A stretch of 35,643 bases of DNA from Pseudomonas bananamidigenes (GCF_001679645.1 NZ_LRUN01000084.1:1-35643); one strand, 5' to 3'; numbered from the stretch's first letter, positions 8,205 to 16,244 are shown. Program-made: numbers and translations. The notes: generated by a model not told the origin, from the letters alone.

Positions 8205-8218
8205 CTTGTACATACAAG
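8205..8218. promoter_or_regulatory. HutC operator upstream of hutU
   Basis: CTTGTA-CA-TACAAG, a perfect inverted repeat with a two-base centre, contains the TGTA-N2-TACA core described for HutC. The same core occurs in the hutC-hutF intergenic region at 9953-9962. It lies about five bases downstream of the -12 element, over the predicted transcription start, so bound HutC would block initiation until urocanate releases it. Confidence 0.85.
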
Positions 8219-8222
8219 CATA

Positions 8223-8238
8223 TGCAATCGAGCGGCCA
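8223..8238 (-). promoter_or_regulatory. Sigma-54 (-24/-12) promoter of the hutU operon
   Basis: On the minus strand the sequence is TGGCCG-N5-TTGCA, against the RpoN consensus TGGCAC-N5-TTGCA. The invariant GG and GC are exactly ten bases apart. The predicted start is near 8212, within the HutC palindrome, giving a leader of about 140 nt before hutU. RpoN dependence with CbrB or NtrC as activator is known for hutU in P. fluorescens. Confidence 0.8.
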
Positions 8239-8331
8239 ACTTGTTGGAGGGCTGTTCAACAAAAATGCCGGACACGGCTGGAGGACGCCTGCATCAAGGG
8301 TTGTGGCGTGTATGAATTTTTTCGCGGGGTT

Positions 8332-8399
8332 GGTTACAGGACGCGGAAGGCCGTTTCAGGAACGTGGTTTTGCGCCACGCTGGGGCGTTCGGTAACAAG
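8332..8399 (-). promoter_or_regulatory. Candidate activator (CbrB-type) sites upstream of hutU
   Basis: On the minus strand TTGTTACCG (about 8391-8399) and TGTAACC (about 8332-8338) resemble TGTTAC/GTAACA half-sites reported for CbrB. They lie about 155 and 100 bases upstream of the -24 element, a normal enhancer distance for an RpoN promoter. The match is short and rests on memory of the consensus. Confidence 0.3.
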
Positions 8400-8435
8400 T
8401 TGGTGCGCCGAGGGAAACAGGATTTGAGATGCAGA

Positions 8436-8542
8436 TGTGGCGAGGGAGCTTGCTCCCGCTGGAGACCGAAGGGCTCCCGGTTCTGGCGAATACCAGACCG
8501 GGGCCGCTTCGTAGCCCAGCGGGAGCAAGCTCCCTCGCCACA
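8436..8542. repeat. REPIN between hutD and the hutU promoter
   Basis: Inverted arms at 8436-8462 and 8515-8542, with core GTGGCGAGGGAGCTTGCTCC, the same subfamily as the element at 1862-1940. The spacer is about 52 nt and itself GC-rich. It lies between the end of hutCD and the upstream activating region of hutU, in the 493-bp gap 8074-8566. That gap has no gene and otherwise holds the hutU promoter, operator and leader. Confidence 0.9.
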
Positions 8543-8566
8543 ATGTGTTTTACATGCGCAGATGTA

Positions 8567-9136
8567 TCAGCGTGTCGCCAGCTCGATCACGCAGCAGCCG
8601 GCATTGACAGCAATCTCCACCAGACCGGTGTTGCCGTCCAGTTGCAGGCAATCATGTCGGCCAAGCTGCGCAGCGCTGTCACCGATCCACACTTGCAACG
8701 ACTCGCTGACGCTGAACACGAGAACCGTGCCGGCGGAGCTGAAAAACCGCTGCTCGCCATCCAGCCACTGCAAGCGCGCGCTGTAACGCTGCGGCGAATA
8801 GATCAGGTTGAAGTCGCGGATCGCTCCGCCGAGCAATGTACAGGACACCTGGCTTTCGCCGCTGAAGGCGAACGGGTCGAGGGGTAACAGCGGCCGGGTG
8901 TCGTCACCGTCGACACACAAGGTCATGCCGTCGCCCTGCAACACAGTGATCACGCGCTGATAACCGCTGAACGTCGAGAAACCACCGGATTCGGCGATGT
9001 CGGCAATCGACAGGCGCCAGCCGAAACCGTCGAGACCGGCACCAGCGTCTCGGGTGATTTCCTCGGTGCTGCCGCCGCCGTTTTTCCACGGCATGCGCGG
9101 GTAGCCTTCGGCGCGTAGAACCTTCAACTCTTTCAT
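8567..9136 (-). CDS. hutD: HutD/Ves family protein
   Basis: A 189-residue small cytoplasmic protein of the HutD family with a bicupin-like beta fold. It shows the family N-terminus (LRAEGYPRMPWKNGGGSTEEI), the central WRLSIADIAESGGFSTFSGYQR, and LLGGAIRDFNLIYSP. Its ATG overlaps the hutC stop by TCAT (ATGA on the coding strand), so it is coupled to hutC as in P. fluorescens. Work in SBW25 proposed that HutD limits hut expression, possibly by binding formylglutamate, and it contributes to fitness on histidine. No catalytic motif is obvious. Confidence 0.92.
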   Translation of the reverse strand: MKELKVLRAEGYPRMPWKNGGGSTEEITRDAGAGLDGFGWRLSIADIAESGGFSTFSGYQRVITVLQGDGMTLCVDGDDTRPLLPLDPFAFSGESQVSCTLLGGAIRDFNLIYSPQRYSARLQWLDGEQRFFSSAGTVLVFSVSESLQVWIGDSAAQLGRHDCLQLDGNTGLVEIAVNAGCCVIELATR

Positions 9137-9882
9137 TTATGGAACCGACCTTCCAGACGATGACGGGAACCGGGGTGGATCAGACGCGCAGCGGTTACCG
9201 GCTGACGGCCCGACCAGGTGCGGCGGCGGATCAGCAGGCACGGCTCGCCCTTTTCGATCTGCAGCAATTTGCATTCGGACGGCTCGGCGAGGATCGCTTC
9301 GACCACATGTTCGCCTTCGGTCAGCGGCGCAACCTGGTTCAGATAGGCATATGGCGTTTGCAGGGTGAAATCCTGCTTGAGGTATTCCGGGGCGACCAGC
9401 GCGTTGACGAAGCGATCTTCGATCTGCACCGGTATGTCGTTTTCGTAATGCACGATCAGCGAGTGGAACACCTTCTGCCCTTCACGCATGTCCAGCGCCA
9501 GGGCGCGCTCGGAGCCGGCGGCCTCTTCTTCCAGGGTGATCACCTGGCAGGTGTGGCGATGGCCACGGGAGGCGATTTCGTCGGCAATGTTGTGCACTTC
9601 GAACAGCGCGGACTGGCTCTTCGGCTCGGCGACGAAGGTACCGACGCCTTGCATGCGCACCAGCAGACCGTCGGCGGTCATCTCACGCAGCGCGCGGTTG
9701 ATGGTCATGCGGCTGAAGCCCAGCTGGCTGACCAGTTCGCTTTCCGACGGCACGCGGTAATGCGGCGGCCAGTTACCACTGTCGATCTGCTGGGTGATCA
9801 TCTGTTTGACGCGGGCGTACAAGGGCGCCGGACTGTCGCCCATGTTCGCGGCCAACGGAGAGACTGGAGGCGGAGTCGGCAC
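9133..9882 (-). CDS. hutC: Histidine utilization repressor HutC (GntR family)
   Basis: A 249-residue transcription factor. The N-terminal winged helix-turn-helix spans about residues 20-85 (PLYARVKQMITQQI, then VPSESELVSQLGFSRMTINR and GVGTFVAE). A C-terminal UTRA ligand domain runs to the end and binds urocanate. I chose the GTG at 9880-9882 because AGGGA lies six bases upstream. The internal ATG 13 codons later (MGDSPAPLY) has no ribosome-binding site and would trim a proline-rich tail (PTPPPVSPL). The gene is divergent from hutF with a shared operator and overlaps hutD by four bases. HutC is expected to repress hutU, hutF and itself and to be relieved by urocanate. Confidence 0.94.
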   Translation of the reverse strand: MPTPPPVSPLAANMGDSPAPLYARVKQMITQQIDSGNWPPHYRVPSESELVSQLGFSRMTINRALREMTADGLLVRMQGVGTFVAEPKSQSALFEVHNIADEIASRGHRHTCQVITLEEEAAGSERALALDMREGQKVFHSLIVHYENDIPVQIEDRFVNALVAPEYLKQDFTLQTPYAYLNQVAPLTEGEHVVEAILAEPSECKLLQIEKGEPCLLIRRRTWSGRQPVTAARLIHPGSRHRLEGRFHK

Positions 9883-9952
9883 GATGGATCCCTGTTCATT
9901 GGATAAGGTTGCTAGCTTGCCGGAGTTTACCGGGCAGGCAAACGTCTGTATA

Positions 9953-9962
9953 TGTATATACA
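9953..9962. promoter_or_regulatory. HutC operator between hutC and hutF
   Basis: TGTATATACA is a perfect palindrome with the TGTA-N2-TACA core, embedded in alternating TGTATATG/TATATACA sequence (9947-9963). It sits 26 bases before the hutF ATG in the 106-bp divergent region, so one site can control hutF and autoregulate hutC. It shares its core with the operator at 8205-8218. Confidence 0.85.
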
Positions 9963-9988
9963 AATAACACACGATGGGGTGCTGAACC

Positions 9989-11353
9989 ATGTCCGCCTTC
10001 TTTGCCGAACGCGCGCTGCTGCCTAACGGATGGGCCAACAATGTACGTCTCGAGGTCAGCGCCGATGGCGTGTTGACCCGAATCCAGGCCGATTCCACCG
10101 CAGAGGGCGCCGAACGGCTGAGCGGTCCGCTGCTGCCGGGCATGCCGAATCTGCACTCCCACGCATTCCAGAGAGCGATGGCGGGACTGGCGGAAGTGGC
10201 CGGCAATCCCAACGACAGTTTCTGGACCTGGCGCGACTTGATGTACCGGCTCGTCGGAAAAATCAGCCCGGACCAGCTCGGTGTGATCGCCCGTCAGCTG
10301 TACATCGAAATGCTCAAGTCCGGTTACACCTCGGTAGCCGAATTCCATTACGTTCATCACGATCAAAGCGGCCAGCCGTACGCCGACCCGGCGGAACTCG
10401 CGTTGCGCATCAGCCAGGCCGCCAGCTCCGCCGGCATCGGTCTGACGCTGCTGCCGGTGCTCTACAGCCACAGCGGTTTCGGTGGCCAGACGCCCAACGA
10501 CGGTCAGCGCCGCTTTATCAACAGCACCGAAAACTACCTGAAACTGCAATCGCGCCTGCAGCCGTTGCTCGCTCGGCAGAAGGCGCAGTCGCTGGGATTG
10601 TGTTTCCACTCGTTGCGCGCGGTCACGCCGCAGCAGATCAGCGAAGTGCTGGCAGCCAGCGACAAGCATTGCCCGGTGCACATCCACATCGCCGAACAGC
10701 AGAAGGAAGTCGACGATTGCCTGAGCTGGAGCGGGCGCCGTCCGTTGCAATGGCTGTACGAAAACACCGAAGTCGATCAGCGCTGGTGCCTGGTACACGC
10801 CACCCACGCCAATCCGGACGAAGTCACGCTGATGGCCAAGAGTCGCGCCATTGCCGGCCTGTGCCTGACCACCGAAGCCAATTTGGGCGACGGAATTTTC
10901 CCGGCGGTGGATTTCCTCGCTCAGGGCGGACGCATGGGCATTGGTTCCGACAGCCATGTGTCGTTGAGCGTGGTGGAAGAATTGCGCTGGCTGGAATACG
11001 GCCAGCGTCTGCGCGACCAGCGGCGCAACCGCTTGTATGGCGCGGATCAACCGATGGTCGGGCGCACGCTGTATGACGCCGCCCTGGACGGTGGCGCTCA
11101 GGCACTGGGCCAGCCGATCGGCGCGCTGGAGGTCGGCAAACGCGCCGACTGGATCGTGCTCGATGGCAACGATCCGTATCTGGCCACCGCCAGCGGCGAC
11201 GGGATCCTCAACCGCTGGCTGTTTGCCGGTGGTGACCGTCAGGTGCGCGATGTGCTGGTCAATGGTCAGTGGGTCGTACGTGAAGGTCGGCATGCCGGGG
11301 AAGAAGACAGTAATCGTGCCTTCACCCAGGTGCTGCGAGAGCTTTTGGGCTGA
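9989..11353 (+). CDS. hutF: Formimidoylglutamate deiminase
   Basis: A 454-residue metal-dependent amidohydrolase that converts N-formimidoyl-L-glutamate to N-formyl-L-glutamate and ammonia, the branch used in Pseudomonas and completed by HutG. Metal and catalytic residues are visible: NLHSHAF (His56, His58), VHIHIAEQ (His231/233, Glu236), HATHANPDE (His270/273) and GIGSDSHVS (Asp321). The length matches the characterised P. aeruginosa enzyme. The ATG at 9989 has GGGGTG about nine bases upstream. It is transcribed alone, divergent from hutC, with a HutC operator just upstream, and ends before a repeat that may act as its 3' structure. Confidence 0.96.
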   Translation: MSAFFAERALLPNGWANNVRLEVSADGVLTRIQADSTAEGAERLSGPLLPGMPNLHSHAFQRAMAGLAEVAGNPNDSFWTWRDLMYRLVGKISPDQLGVIARQLYIEMLKSGYTSVAEFHYVHHDQSGQPYADPAELALRISQAASSAGIGLTLLPVLYSHSGFGGQTPNDGQRRFINSTENYLKLQSRLQPLLARQKAQSLGLCFHSLRAVTPQQISEVLAASDKHCPVHIHIAEQQKEVDDCLSWSGRRPLQWLYENTEVDQRWCLVHATHANPDEVTLMAKSRAIAGLCLTTEANLGDGIFPAVDFLAQGGRMGIGSDSHVSLSVVEELRWLEYGQRLRDQRRNRLYGADQPMVGRTLYDAALDGGAQALGQPIGALEVGKRADWIVLDGNDPYLATASGDGILNRWLFAGGDRQVRDVLVNGQWVVREGRHAGEEDSNRAFTQVLRELLG

Positions 11354-11370
11354 CAAAAACCTCTGTTACT

Positions 11371-11476
11371 GATCGTTCCCACGCTCTGCGTGGGAATGCC
11401 TCAATGGACGCTCTGCGTCCGCTTTTGGGACGCTCTGCGTCCCAGGCTGCATTCCCACGCGGGCGTGGGAACGATC
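11371..11476. repeat. Intergenic multi-hairpin repeat (GATCGTTCCCACGCTC family), full copy
   Basis: The element begins GATCGTTCCCACG and ends with the complement CGTGGGAACGATC, so the termini form a long closing stem. Between them lie three short hairpins: CCCACGCTCTGCGTGGG, GGACGCTCTGCGTCC and GGGACGCTCTGCGTCCC. All share an ACGCTCTGCGT core. It lies between the convergent ends of hutF and blc. A shorter relative occurs at 24648-24700. This kind of repeat is common in Pseudomonas intergenic DNA. Confidence 0.82.
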
Positions 11477-11489
11477 AAAGAGGAGTGAG

Positions 11490-12059
11490 TCAGTTGGACG
11501 TCCTGGCCATCTGCTGATCCGACGTCCGCCAGATCAACCGCGTGGTGTCGTACCCCTGCTGACGCGCCTTGCTCAGCAGGTCCTCACGCACGACTCCATT
11601 GACGGTCGGCGTGCGCGACAAAAGCCACAGGTAACGTCGGCTCGGGTCGCCAACGATGGCGGTCTTGTAGTCGTCACTGACGTACAGCACCCAGTATTGG
11701 CCCTTGGCCGAACCCGGAATCAGCCGCGAAAACCAGGTATCGAACTCGACCCACAATTTGTCGGTCTTGCCCGGCACCTGTGGATAAGCCTTGCCCTTTA
11801 CCTCTTCCCATTGCCAGTCCTTGGTCAGGCAACGGTTGAACACCCCCAGGTTGCCGTCAGGCTCGAGGGTATACCGGGCTTCGGATTGGGCGCAGTTGCG
11901 CTGGAAATACATCGGCAGCCGCGCCAGCTCATACCAGGTGCCCTGGTAACGCTTGAGGTTGACGCTGTGGACTGTGTTCGGCGCCAGCGGATCTTCACCG
12001 GTCGTGGCGCAGCCGGCCAATACCAGGCCGGCAAAAAGGATAAGCAATAACCGCTTCAT
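11490..12059 (-). CDS. blc: Outer-membrane lipocalin (Blc family)
   Basis: A 189-residue lipoprotein. The signal sequence ends in lipobox LAGC with Cys17 as the lipidated residue, and Ala at +2 predicts sorting to the outer membrane. The lipocalin first motif is YQGTWYELARLP. Later family segments are GKAYPQVPGKTDKLWVEF and YWVLYVSDDYKTAIVGDPSRRYLWLLSRTP. The protein is an eight-stranded barrel thought to bind lysophospholipids or fatty acids under envelope stress. The ATG at 12057-12059 follows GGGAGA. It is 31 bp downstream of a small lipoprotein gene in the same direction, suggesting a two-gene operon. Confidence 0.93.
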   Translation of the reverse strand: MKRLLLILFAGLVLAGCATTGEDPLAPNTVHSVNLKRYQGTWYELARLPMYFQRNCAQSEARYTLEPDGNLGVFNRCLTKDWQWEEVKGKAYPQVPGKTDKLWVEFDTWFSRLIPGSAKGQYWVLYVSDDYKTAIVGDPSRRYLWLLSRTPTVNGVVREDLLSKARQQGYDTTRLIWRTSDQQMARTSN

Positions 12060-12090
12060 TGTTTTTCTCCCGTGGGCGCGTAGCCCCGGT

Positions 12091-12345
12091 TTACTTCAGG
12101 CCTTGACCGGAAAACATCAGCACTTTGTCACCGGCGTACTGCACGCTGATAAAGCTGTTCTTGTCGCCCCAGGTGCAACTGGACATGCCGAGCGCGCCCG
12201 AGCAATCGGTGGGTTTGCCGAGCAGCGTTTCCACTTCCGCCTTGGCCATGCCGGTCGAGAGCTTCGAATAGTTTTCCTGATTGACCTTGCTGCATGCGGC
12301 CAACAGCACGCAAAACGACAGAAGGGCGATAGATCGCAGCAACAT
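12091..12345 (-). CDS. Small lipoprotein, DUF3862/SmpA-like fold
   Basis: An 84-residue protein with a signal peptide and lipobox LAAC (Cys18). The body NYSKLSTGMAKAEVETLLGKP resembles the helix pair of the SmpA/BamE and DUF3862 group, followed by short beta strands (CTWGDKNSFISVQYAGDKV). Two further cysteines (in TDCSG and SSCTW) could form a disulfide. AGGAG lies seven bases before the ATG. It is upstream of and co-directional with blc. Function is unknown; envelope location is inferred from the lipobox. Confidence 0.85.
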   Translation of the reverse strand: MLLRSIALLSFCVLLAACSKVNQENYSKLSTGMAKAEVETLLGKPTDCSGALGMSSCTWGDKNSFISVQYAGDKVLMFSGQGLK

Positions 12346-12627
12346 GGTGTAACTCCTGGAACGGAAGGGGGATGGCCTGGCGCCAACCAGAAGCTTAGAA
12401 GAGAAAACCCCTGTCTGGTTCCCTCGGCAGGCGGCTATTTATTGACCCGCTCGTCCGGCTTTCATCGATAAATCAGACACTTTGTAGGGCTATTGAGCAT
12501 TTCGTCGCCTTTAACGAAAGCGTCCTCATCTTTGACGCGCAGCGGTCGAAATAAGAGCAGCGCAAAGCCCGAGAGTGTGGCAAATTGCCGCCCTTTCTTG
12601 ACCAGCCCCTTCGCGGTAGCTCACTTA

Positions 12628-14520
12628 ATGACCAGAAACATGAAATTCAGCCACAAGATCTTGTTGGCTGCCGCCCTCGTGGTGGCCGTTGCGTTCGCCT
12701 GTTTCATTTTGTTCAACGACTATCGACAACGCGAAGCCCTGAGCAACAGCACCGAATCCTCGATGCAGGAACTGGGCAGCCTGACCACCAGCAACATCCA
12801 GACCTGGCTGGAAAGCCGAATCCAGCTGCTGCAATCGATGTCGCAGCAGGTGGTCGCCGATGGCAATGCTCCGGCCAGCCTGAAACGCATCATCGACCTG
12901 CCCGCCTACACCGGCAATTTCCAGCTCAGCTATTTCGGCGGCGCCGATGGCGTGATGTTCTCGATCCCGGCCGGCAACCGCGCACCGGACTATGACCCGC
13001 GCGCCCGTGGCTGGTACAAGGCTGCGAACAGCGCCCAGCAGACCATCGTCACCGAGCCCTACATCGCCGCCTCATCGGGCAAACTGGTGATCACCATCGC
13101 CACCCCGGTGCAGCGTCAAGGCCAGATGATCGGTGTGGCCGGCGCCGACATCGACCTGACCAGCGTCAGCGCGATCATCAACTCGCTGAATTTCGGCGGC
13201 CACGGCCACGCCTTCATCGTCAGTGCCGATGGCAAGATCCTGATCCACCCGGACAGCAAGCTGGTGCTCAAGACCCTGGCCGAGGCCTATCCCAACGGTA
13301 CGCCGAAAGTCAGCCCTGGCCTGAAGGAAGTCGAGTTCGACGGCAAGACCCAACTGATCTCCTTCACCCGCGTCAACGGCGTGCCATCGGCCGACTGGTA
13401 CGTGGCCCTGGTGCTGGACAAGGACACGGCGTTCTCGATGCTCAGCGAGTTCCGCACCTCGGCACTGATCGCGATGGTCATTGCCGTGGTGATCATCATC
13501 GCTTTGCTCGGCATGCTGATCCGCGTGCTGATGCAACCGCTGCTGACCATGGGCCGCGCCATGCATGACATCGCCGAAGGCGAAGGCGACCTGACCAAAC
13601 GACTGACCATCCATGGCCACGACGAATTCGGCGCGCTGGGCCTGTCGTTCAACCGTTTTGTCGAGCGTATTCACACTTCGATCCGCGAAGTGTCTTCGGC
13701 CACCGGGCAGGTCAACGAAGTCGCCCTGCGGGTGGTCGCAGCATCCAACTCGTCGATGTTCAATTCCGATCAGCAGGCTTCGCGCACCAACAGCGTCGCC
13801 GCGGCCATCAATCAACTCGGCGCCGCCGCCCAGGAAATCGCCCAGAACGCCGCCCTTGCTTCGCAACACTCGAGCGATGCACGCAGCCTGGCGGTCGACG
13901 GCCAGCAGGTTGTGGATAAAACCATCCAGGCGATGCAGCAACTGTCGGCAAAGATCAGCGACTCCTGCGGCAATATCGAAACCCTGAACAGTAACACTGT
14001 GAACATCGGGCAGATTCTGGAAGTGATCACCAGCATCTCCCAGCAGACCAATCTGCTGGCGCTCAACGCCGCCATCGAAGCCGCCCGTGCCGGTGAAGCC
14101 GGTCGGGGGTTCGCCGTGGTCGCCGACGAAGTGCGCAATCTGGCGCACCGCACCCAGGATTCGGCGCAGCAAGTGCAGAGCATGATCGAAGAACTGCAGG
14201 TCGGAGCACGCCAGGCGGTCGGCATCATGATCGAGAGTCAGCGCGAGAGCGAAAGCAGCGTCGGCATCGCCAACCAGGCCGGCGAACGCCTGGGAAGCGT
14301 GACCCAGCGCATCGGCGAGATCGACGGGATGAACCAGTCGGTGGCGACCGCGACCGAAGAGCAGACGGCGGTGGTCGAGTCGATCAACGTCGACATCAAC
14401 GAGATCAACACGCTGAACCAGGAAGGTGTGGAGAACCTGCAGGCAACGTTGCGCGCTTGTGCGGATCTGGAGCAGCAGGCGGCGCGGTTGAAGCAGTTGG
14501 TGGGTAGTTTCAGGATTTAA
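12628..14520 (+). CDS. Methyl-accepting chemotaxis protein, PctA-like amino-acid receptor
   Basis: A 630-residue chemoreceptor. TM1 is about residues 8-28, a periplasmic double-Cache (dCache_1) domain runs to about 275, TM2 is 277-298, HAMP 299-351, and the signalling domain continues to the end with the conserved tip QTNLLALNAAIEAARAGEAG at 473-492. The amino-acid-binding set of dCache receptors is visible: Tyr122, Arg127, Trp129, Tyr130 (YDPRARGWY) and Asp174 (AGADIDL). Length and sequence resemble P. aeruginosa PctA/PctB/PctC. There is no CheR-binding pentapeptide at the C-terminus. The ATG at 12628 is chosen; the ATG at 12640 is equally possible, as neither has a clear ribosome-binding site. 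The 282 bp upstream holds no other gene. Amino acids as ligand are a strong inference; the exact ones cannot be read. Confidence 0.92.
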   Translation: MTRNMKFSHKILLAAALVVAVAFACFILFNDYRQREALSNSTESSMQELGSLTTSNIQTWLESRIQLLQSMSQQVVADGNAPASLKRIIDLPAYTGNFQLSYFGGADGVMFSIPAGNRAPDYDPRARGWYKAANSAQQTIVTEPYIAASSGKLVITIATPVQRQGQMIGVAGADIDLTSVSAIINSLNFGGHGHAFIVSADGKILIHPDSKLVLKTLAEAYPNGTPKVSPGLKEVEFDGKTQLISFTRVNGVPSADWYVALVLDKDTAFSMLSEFRTSALIAMVIAVVIIIALLGMLIRVLMQPLLTMGRAMHDIAEGEGDLTKRLTIHGHDEFGALGLSFNRFVERIHTSIREVSSATGQVNEVALRVVAASNSSMFNSDQQASRTNSVAAAINQLGAAAQEIAQNAALASQHSSDARSLAVDGQQVVDKTIQAMQQLSAKISDSCGNIETLNSNTVNIGQILEVITSISQQTNLLALNAAIEAARAGEAGRGFAVVADEVRNLAHRTQDSAQQVQSMIEELQVGARQAVGIMIESQRESESSVGIANQAGERLGSVTQRIGEIDGMNQSVATATEEQTAVVESINVDINEINTLNQEGVENLQATLRACADLEQQAARLKQLVGSFRI

Positions 14521-14533
14521 GGCACTGCCGCAG

Positions 14534-14610
14534 GCCTCTTCGCGAGCAGGCTCGCTCCCACACTGAAAAGTATTTCAGATGTGGGAGCGAGCCTGCTCGC
14601 GAAAGCGGCC
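14534..14610. repeat. REPIN between convergent genes
   Basis: Exact inverted 24-nt arms at 14539-14562 and 14580-14603 (core TGTGGGAGCGAGCCTGCTCG) with a 17-nt spacer. Same subfamily as 6286-6375 but with C for T in the core. It lies between the convergent chemoreceptor and DUF924 genes, where it could act as a bidirectional 3' structure. Confidence 0.9.
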
Positions 14611-14627
14611 CCAGCAACAACGGAGAT

Positions 14628-15230
14628 TCAGAATCTGGACCCGGGCTCGGAAAGAAACGCCAACTCCTCCACCGTAGACTCCCTTCCCAACACCGCATTG
14701 CGATGCGGGAACCGTCCAAACCGCGCAATCACCTTCTGATGCCGTTCGGCATAATCCAGATTGTCGGCAAACACCCCGCGCTCCGCTTCCGGCTGCTCAG
14801 CCACCAATTCAATGAATCGCGAAACGGCCTCGTTCTGCACCGCAAGGTTTTCGCAGTGTTCGAAGACGAGGTAGATGAAGAGTCGCTGAATCGGTTTCAA
14901 CTGCCGGTCGAAATCCGCCGCGATGCCTTGGGCAACCAGCTTCTGCGCCCGCAGATCGCCGGAAAAGGCCTTGGGTGTATCACGAAAGATCATTCGCGGA
15001 AGTTGATCGAGCAACAGCACCACCGCCAGCCAGCCTTCGGGACGTTGCGTCCACTCGGTCAATCCGCCGGCGAGGGCCTGATCGACAAGGACCCCGAAAC
15101 GCTCACGCGCTTCGAGGTCCTGGCTGTCTTTCTTGCCGAACCACAACTTGCCCTGTTGCGCCGTCACTTCAGTAGCCGACTCGGCATGGCCGAACCACCA
15201 ATCGAGCAACGGCTGCCAGGGCGCGGTCAT
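14628..15230 (-). CDS. DUF924 family protein
   Basis: A 200-residue predicted cytoplasmic, all-helical protein of the DUF924 (TPR-like) family. Family features are the N-terminal LLDWWFG, the LWFGKKDSQDLEARERFG segment, LLLDQLPRMIFRDTPKAFSGD and the late RFGRFPHRNAVLGR. The ATG at 15228-15230 follows AAGGAAT. It starts three bases after the fbp stop codon, so it is very likely cotranscribed with fbp. No catalytic role is established for the family. Confidence 0.92.
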   Translation of the reverse strand: MTAPWQPLLDWWFGHAESATEVTAQQGKLWFGKKDSQDLEARERFGVLVDQALAGGLTEWTQRPEGWLAVVLLLDQLPRMIFRDTPKAFSGDLRAQKLVAQGIAADFDRQLKPIQRLFIYLVFEHCENLAVQNEAVSRFIELVAEQPEAERGVFADNLDYAERHQKVIARFGRFPHRNAVLGRESTVEELAFLSEPGSRF

Positions 15231-15233
15231 GAT

Positions 15234-16244
15234 TTATTCCTTGTGGTAAGCCGTGGCGCGGGCGACTTCTTCTTTCGAGCCGAGGAACACCGCCACACGC
15301 TGGTGCAGGCCTTCAGGCTGGATGTCGAGGATGCGCTGGTGACCGTCGGTGGAAGCGCCGCCCGCCTGTTCCACCAGGAACGACATCGGGTTGGCTTCGT
15401 ACATCAGACGCAGCTTGCCCGGCTTGGACGGCTCGCGGCTGTCACGCGGGTACATGAACAGACCGCCACGGGTCAGGATGCGGTGTACGTCGGCGACCAT
15501 CGCCGCGACCCAGCGCATGTTGTAGTTCTTTTTCAGCGGGCCTTCTTCACCGGCCAGCAGTTCCGAAACGTAGCGCTGTACCGGGGCTTCCCAGTGACGC
15601 TGGTTGGACATGTTGATCGCAAATTCCTGGGTGCTTTCAGGAATGGTGATGTCTTCGTGGGTCAGGACGAAGCTGCCCATTTCGCGGTCCAGGGTGAAGC
15701 CCTTCACGCCGTTGCCCAGGGTCAGGATCAGCATGGTCTGCGGACCGTAGATCGCATAACCGGCAGCGACCTGCTGGGTGCCCGGCTGCAGGAAGGCCTT
15801 TTCGTTCAGGGCTTCGTTCTGGCTCAGGTATTCGTTCGGGCAGCGCAGTACCGAGAAAATGGTACCGACCGGGGCGTTGATGTCGATGTTCGAAGAGCCG
15901 TCCAGCGGGTCGAATACCAGCAGGTAGGCGCCTTTCGGGTATTTGCCCGGGATCTGGTAGGCGTTGTCCATTTCTTCGGACGCCATGCCGGCCAGGTGAC
16001 CGCCCCACTCGTTGGCTTCGAGCAGAATTTCGTTGGACAGCACGTCGAGTTTCTTCTGCACTTCGCCTTGCACGTTTTCCGTGCCCATGCTGCCCAGCAC
16101 GCCGCCCAGGGCGCCTTTGGACACGGCGTGGCTGATCTCTTTGCAGGCACGCGCCACCACTTCGATCAGGAAGCGCAGATCGGCAGGAGTGTTGTTGCTG
16201 CGGGTCTGCTCAATCAAATAGCGACTCAGGGTAACGCGGGACAT
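15234..16244 (-). CDS. fbp: Fructose-1,6-bisphosphatase class 1
   Basis: A 336-residue gluconeogenic enzyme that hydrolyses fructose 1,6-bisphosphate to fructose 6-phosphate. The metal/phosphate motif FDPLDGSSNID is at 111-121, preceded by the acidic ASEEMD loop (about 88-93). The sugar-phosphate segment GKLRLMYEANPMSFLVEQAGG is near 273-293. CGGAG lies six bases before the ATG. Pseudomonas has no phosphofructokinase, so this enzyme is essential for hexose synthesis from organic acids and amino acids, including histidine carbon. It is followed within three bases by the DUF924 gene. Confidence 0.97.
   Translation of the reverse strand: MSRVTLSRYLIEQTRSNNTPADLRFLIEVVARACKEISHAVSKGALGGVLGSMGTENVQGEVQKKLDVLSNEILLEANEWGGHLAGMASEEMDNAYQIPGKYPKGAYLLVFDPLDGSSNIDINAPVGTIFSVLRCPNEYLSQNEALNEKAFLQPGTQQVAAGYAIYGPQTMLILTLGNGVKGFTLDREMGSFVLTHEDITIPESTQEFAINMSNQRHWEAPVQRYVSELLAGEEGPLKKNYNMRWVAAMVADVHRILTRGGLFMYPRDSREPSKPGKLRLMYEANPMSFLVEQAGGASTDGHQRILDIQPEGLHQRVAVFLGSKEEVARATAYHKE

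Noticed and set aside
9907..9920. GG-N10-GC element (AGGTTG-N5-TTGCC) as an RpoN promoter for hutF
   Set aside because: Spacing is right but the -24 box matches only at GG and the -12 box ends in C, so it is too weak to annotate.
1862..14610. Repeated palindromes as a possible CRISPR array
   Set aside because: The repeats are isolated inverted pairs far apart in different gaps, with no regular spacers and no cas genes; they are REPINs.
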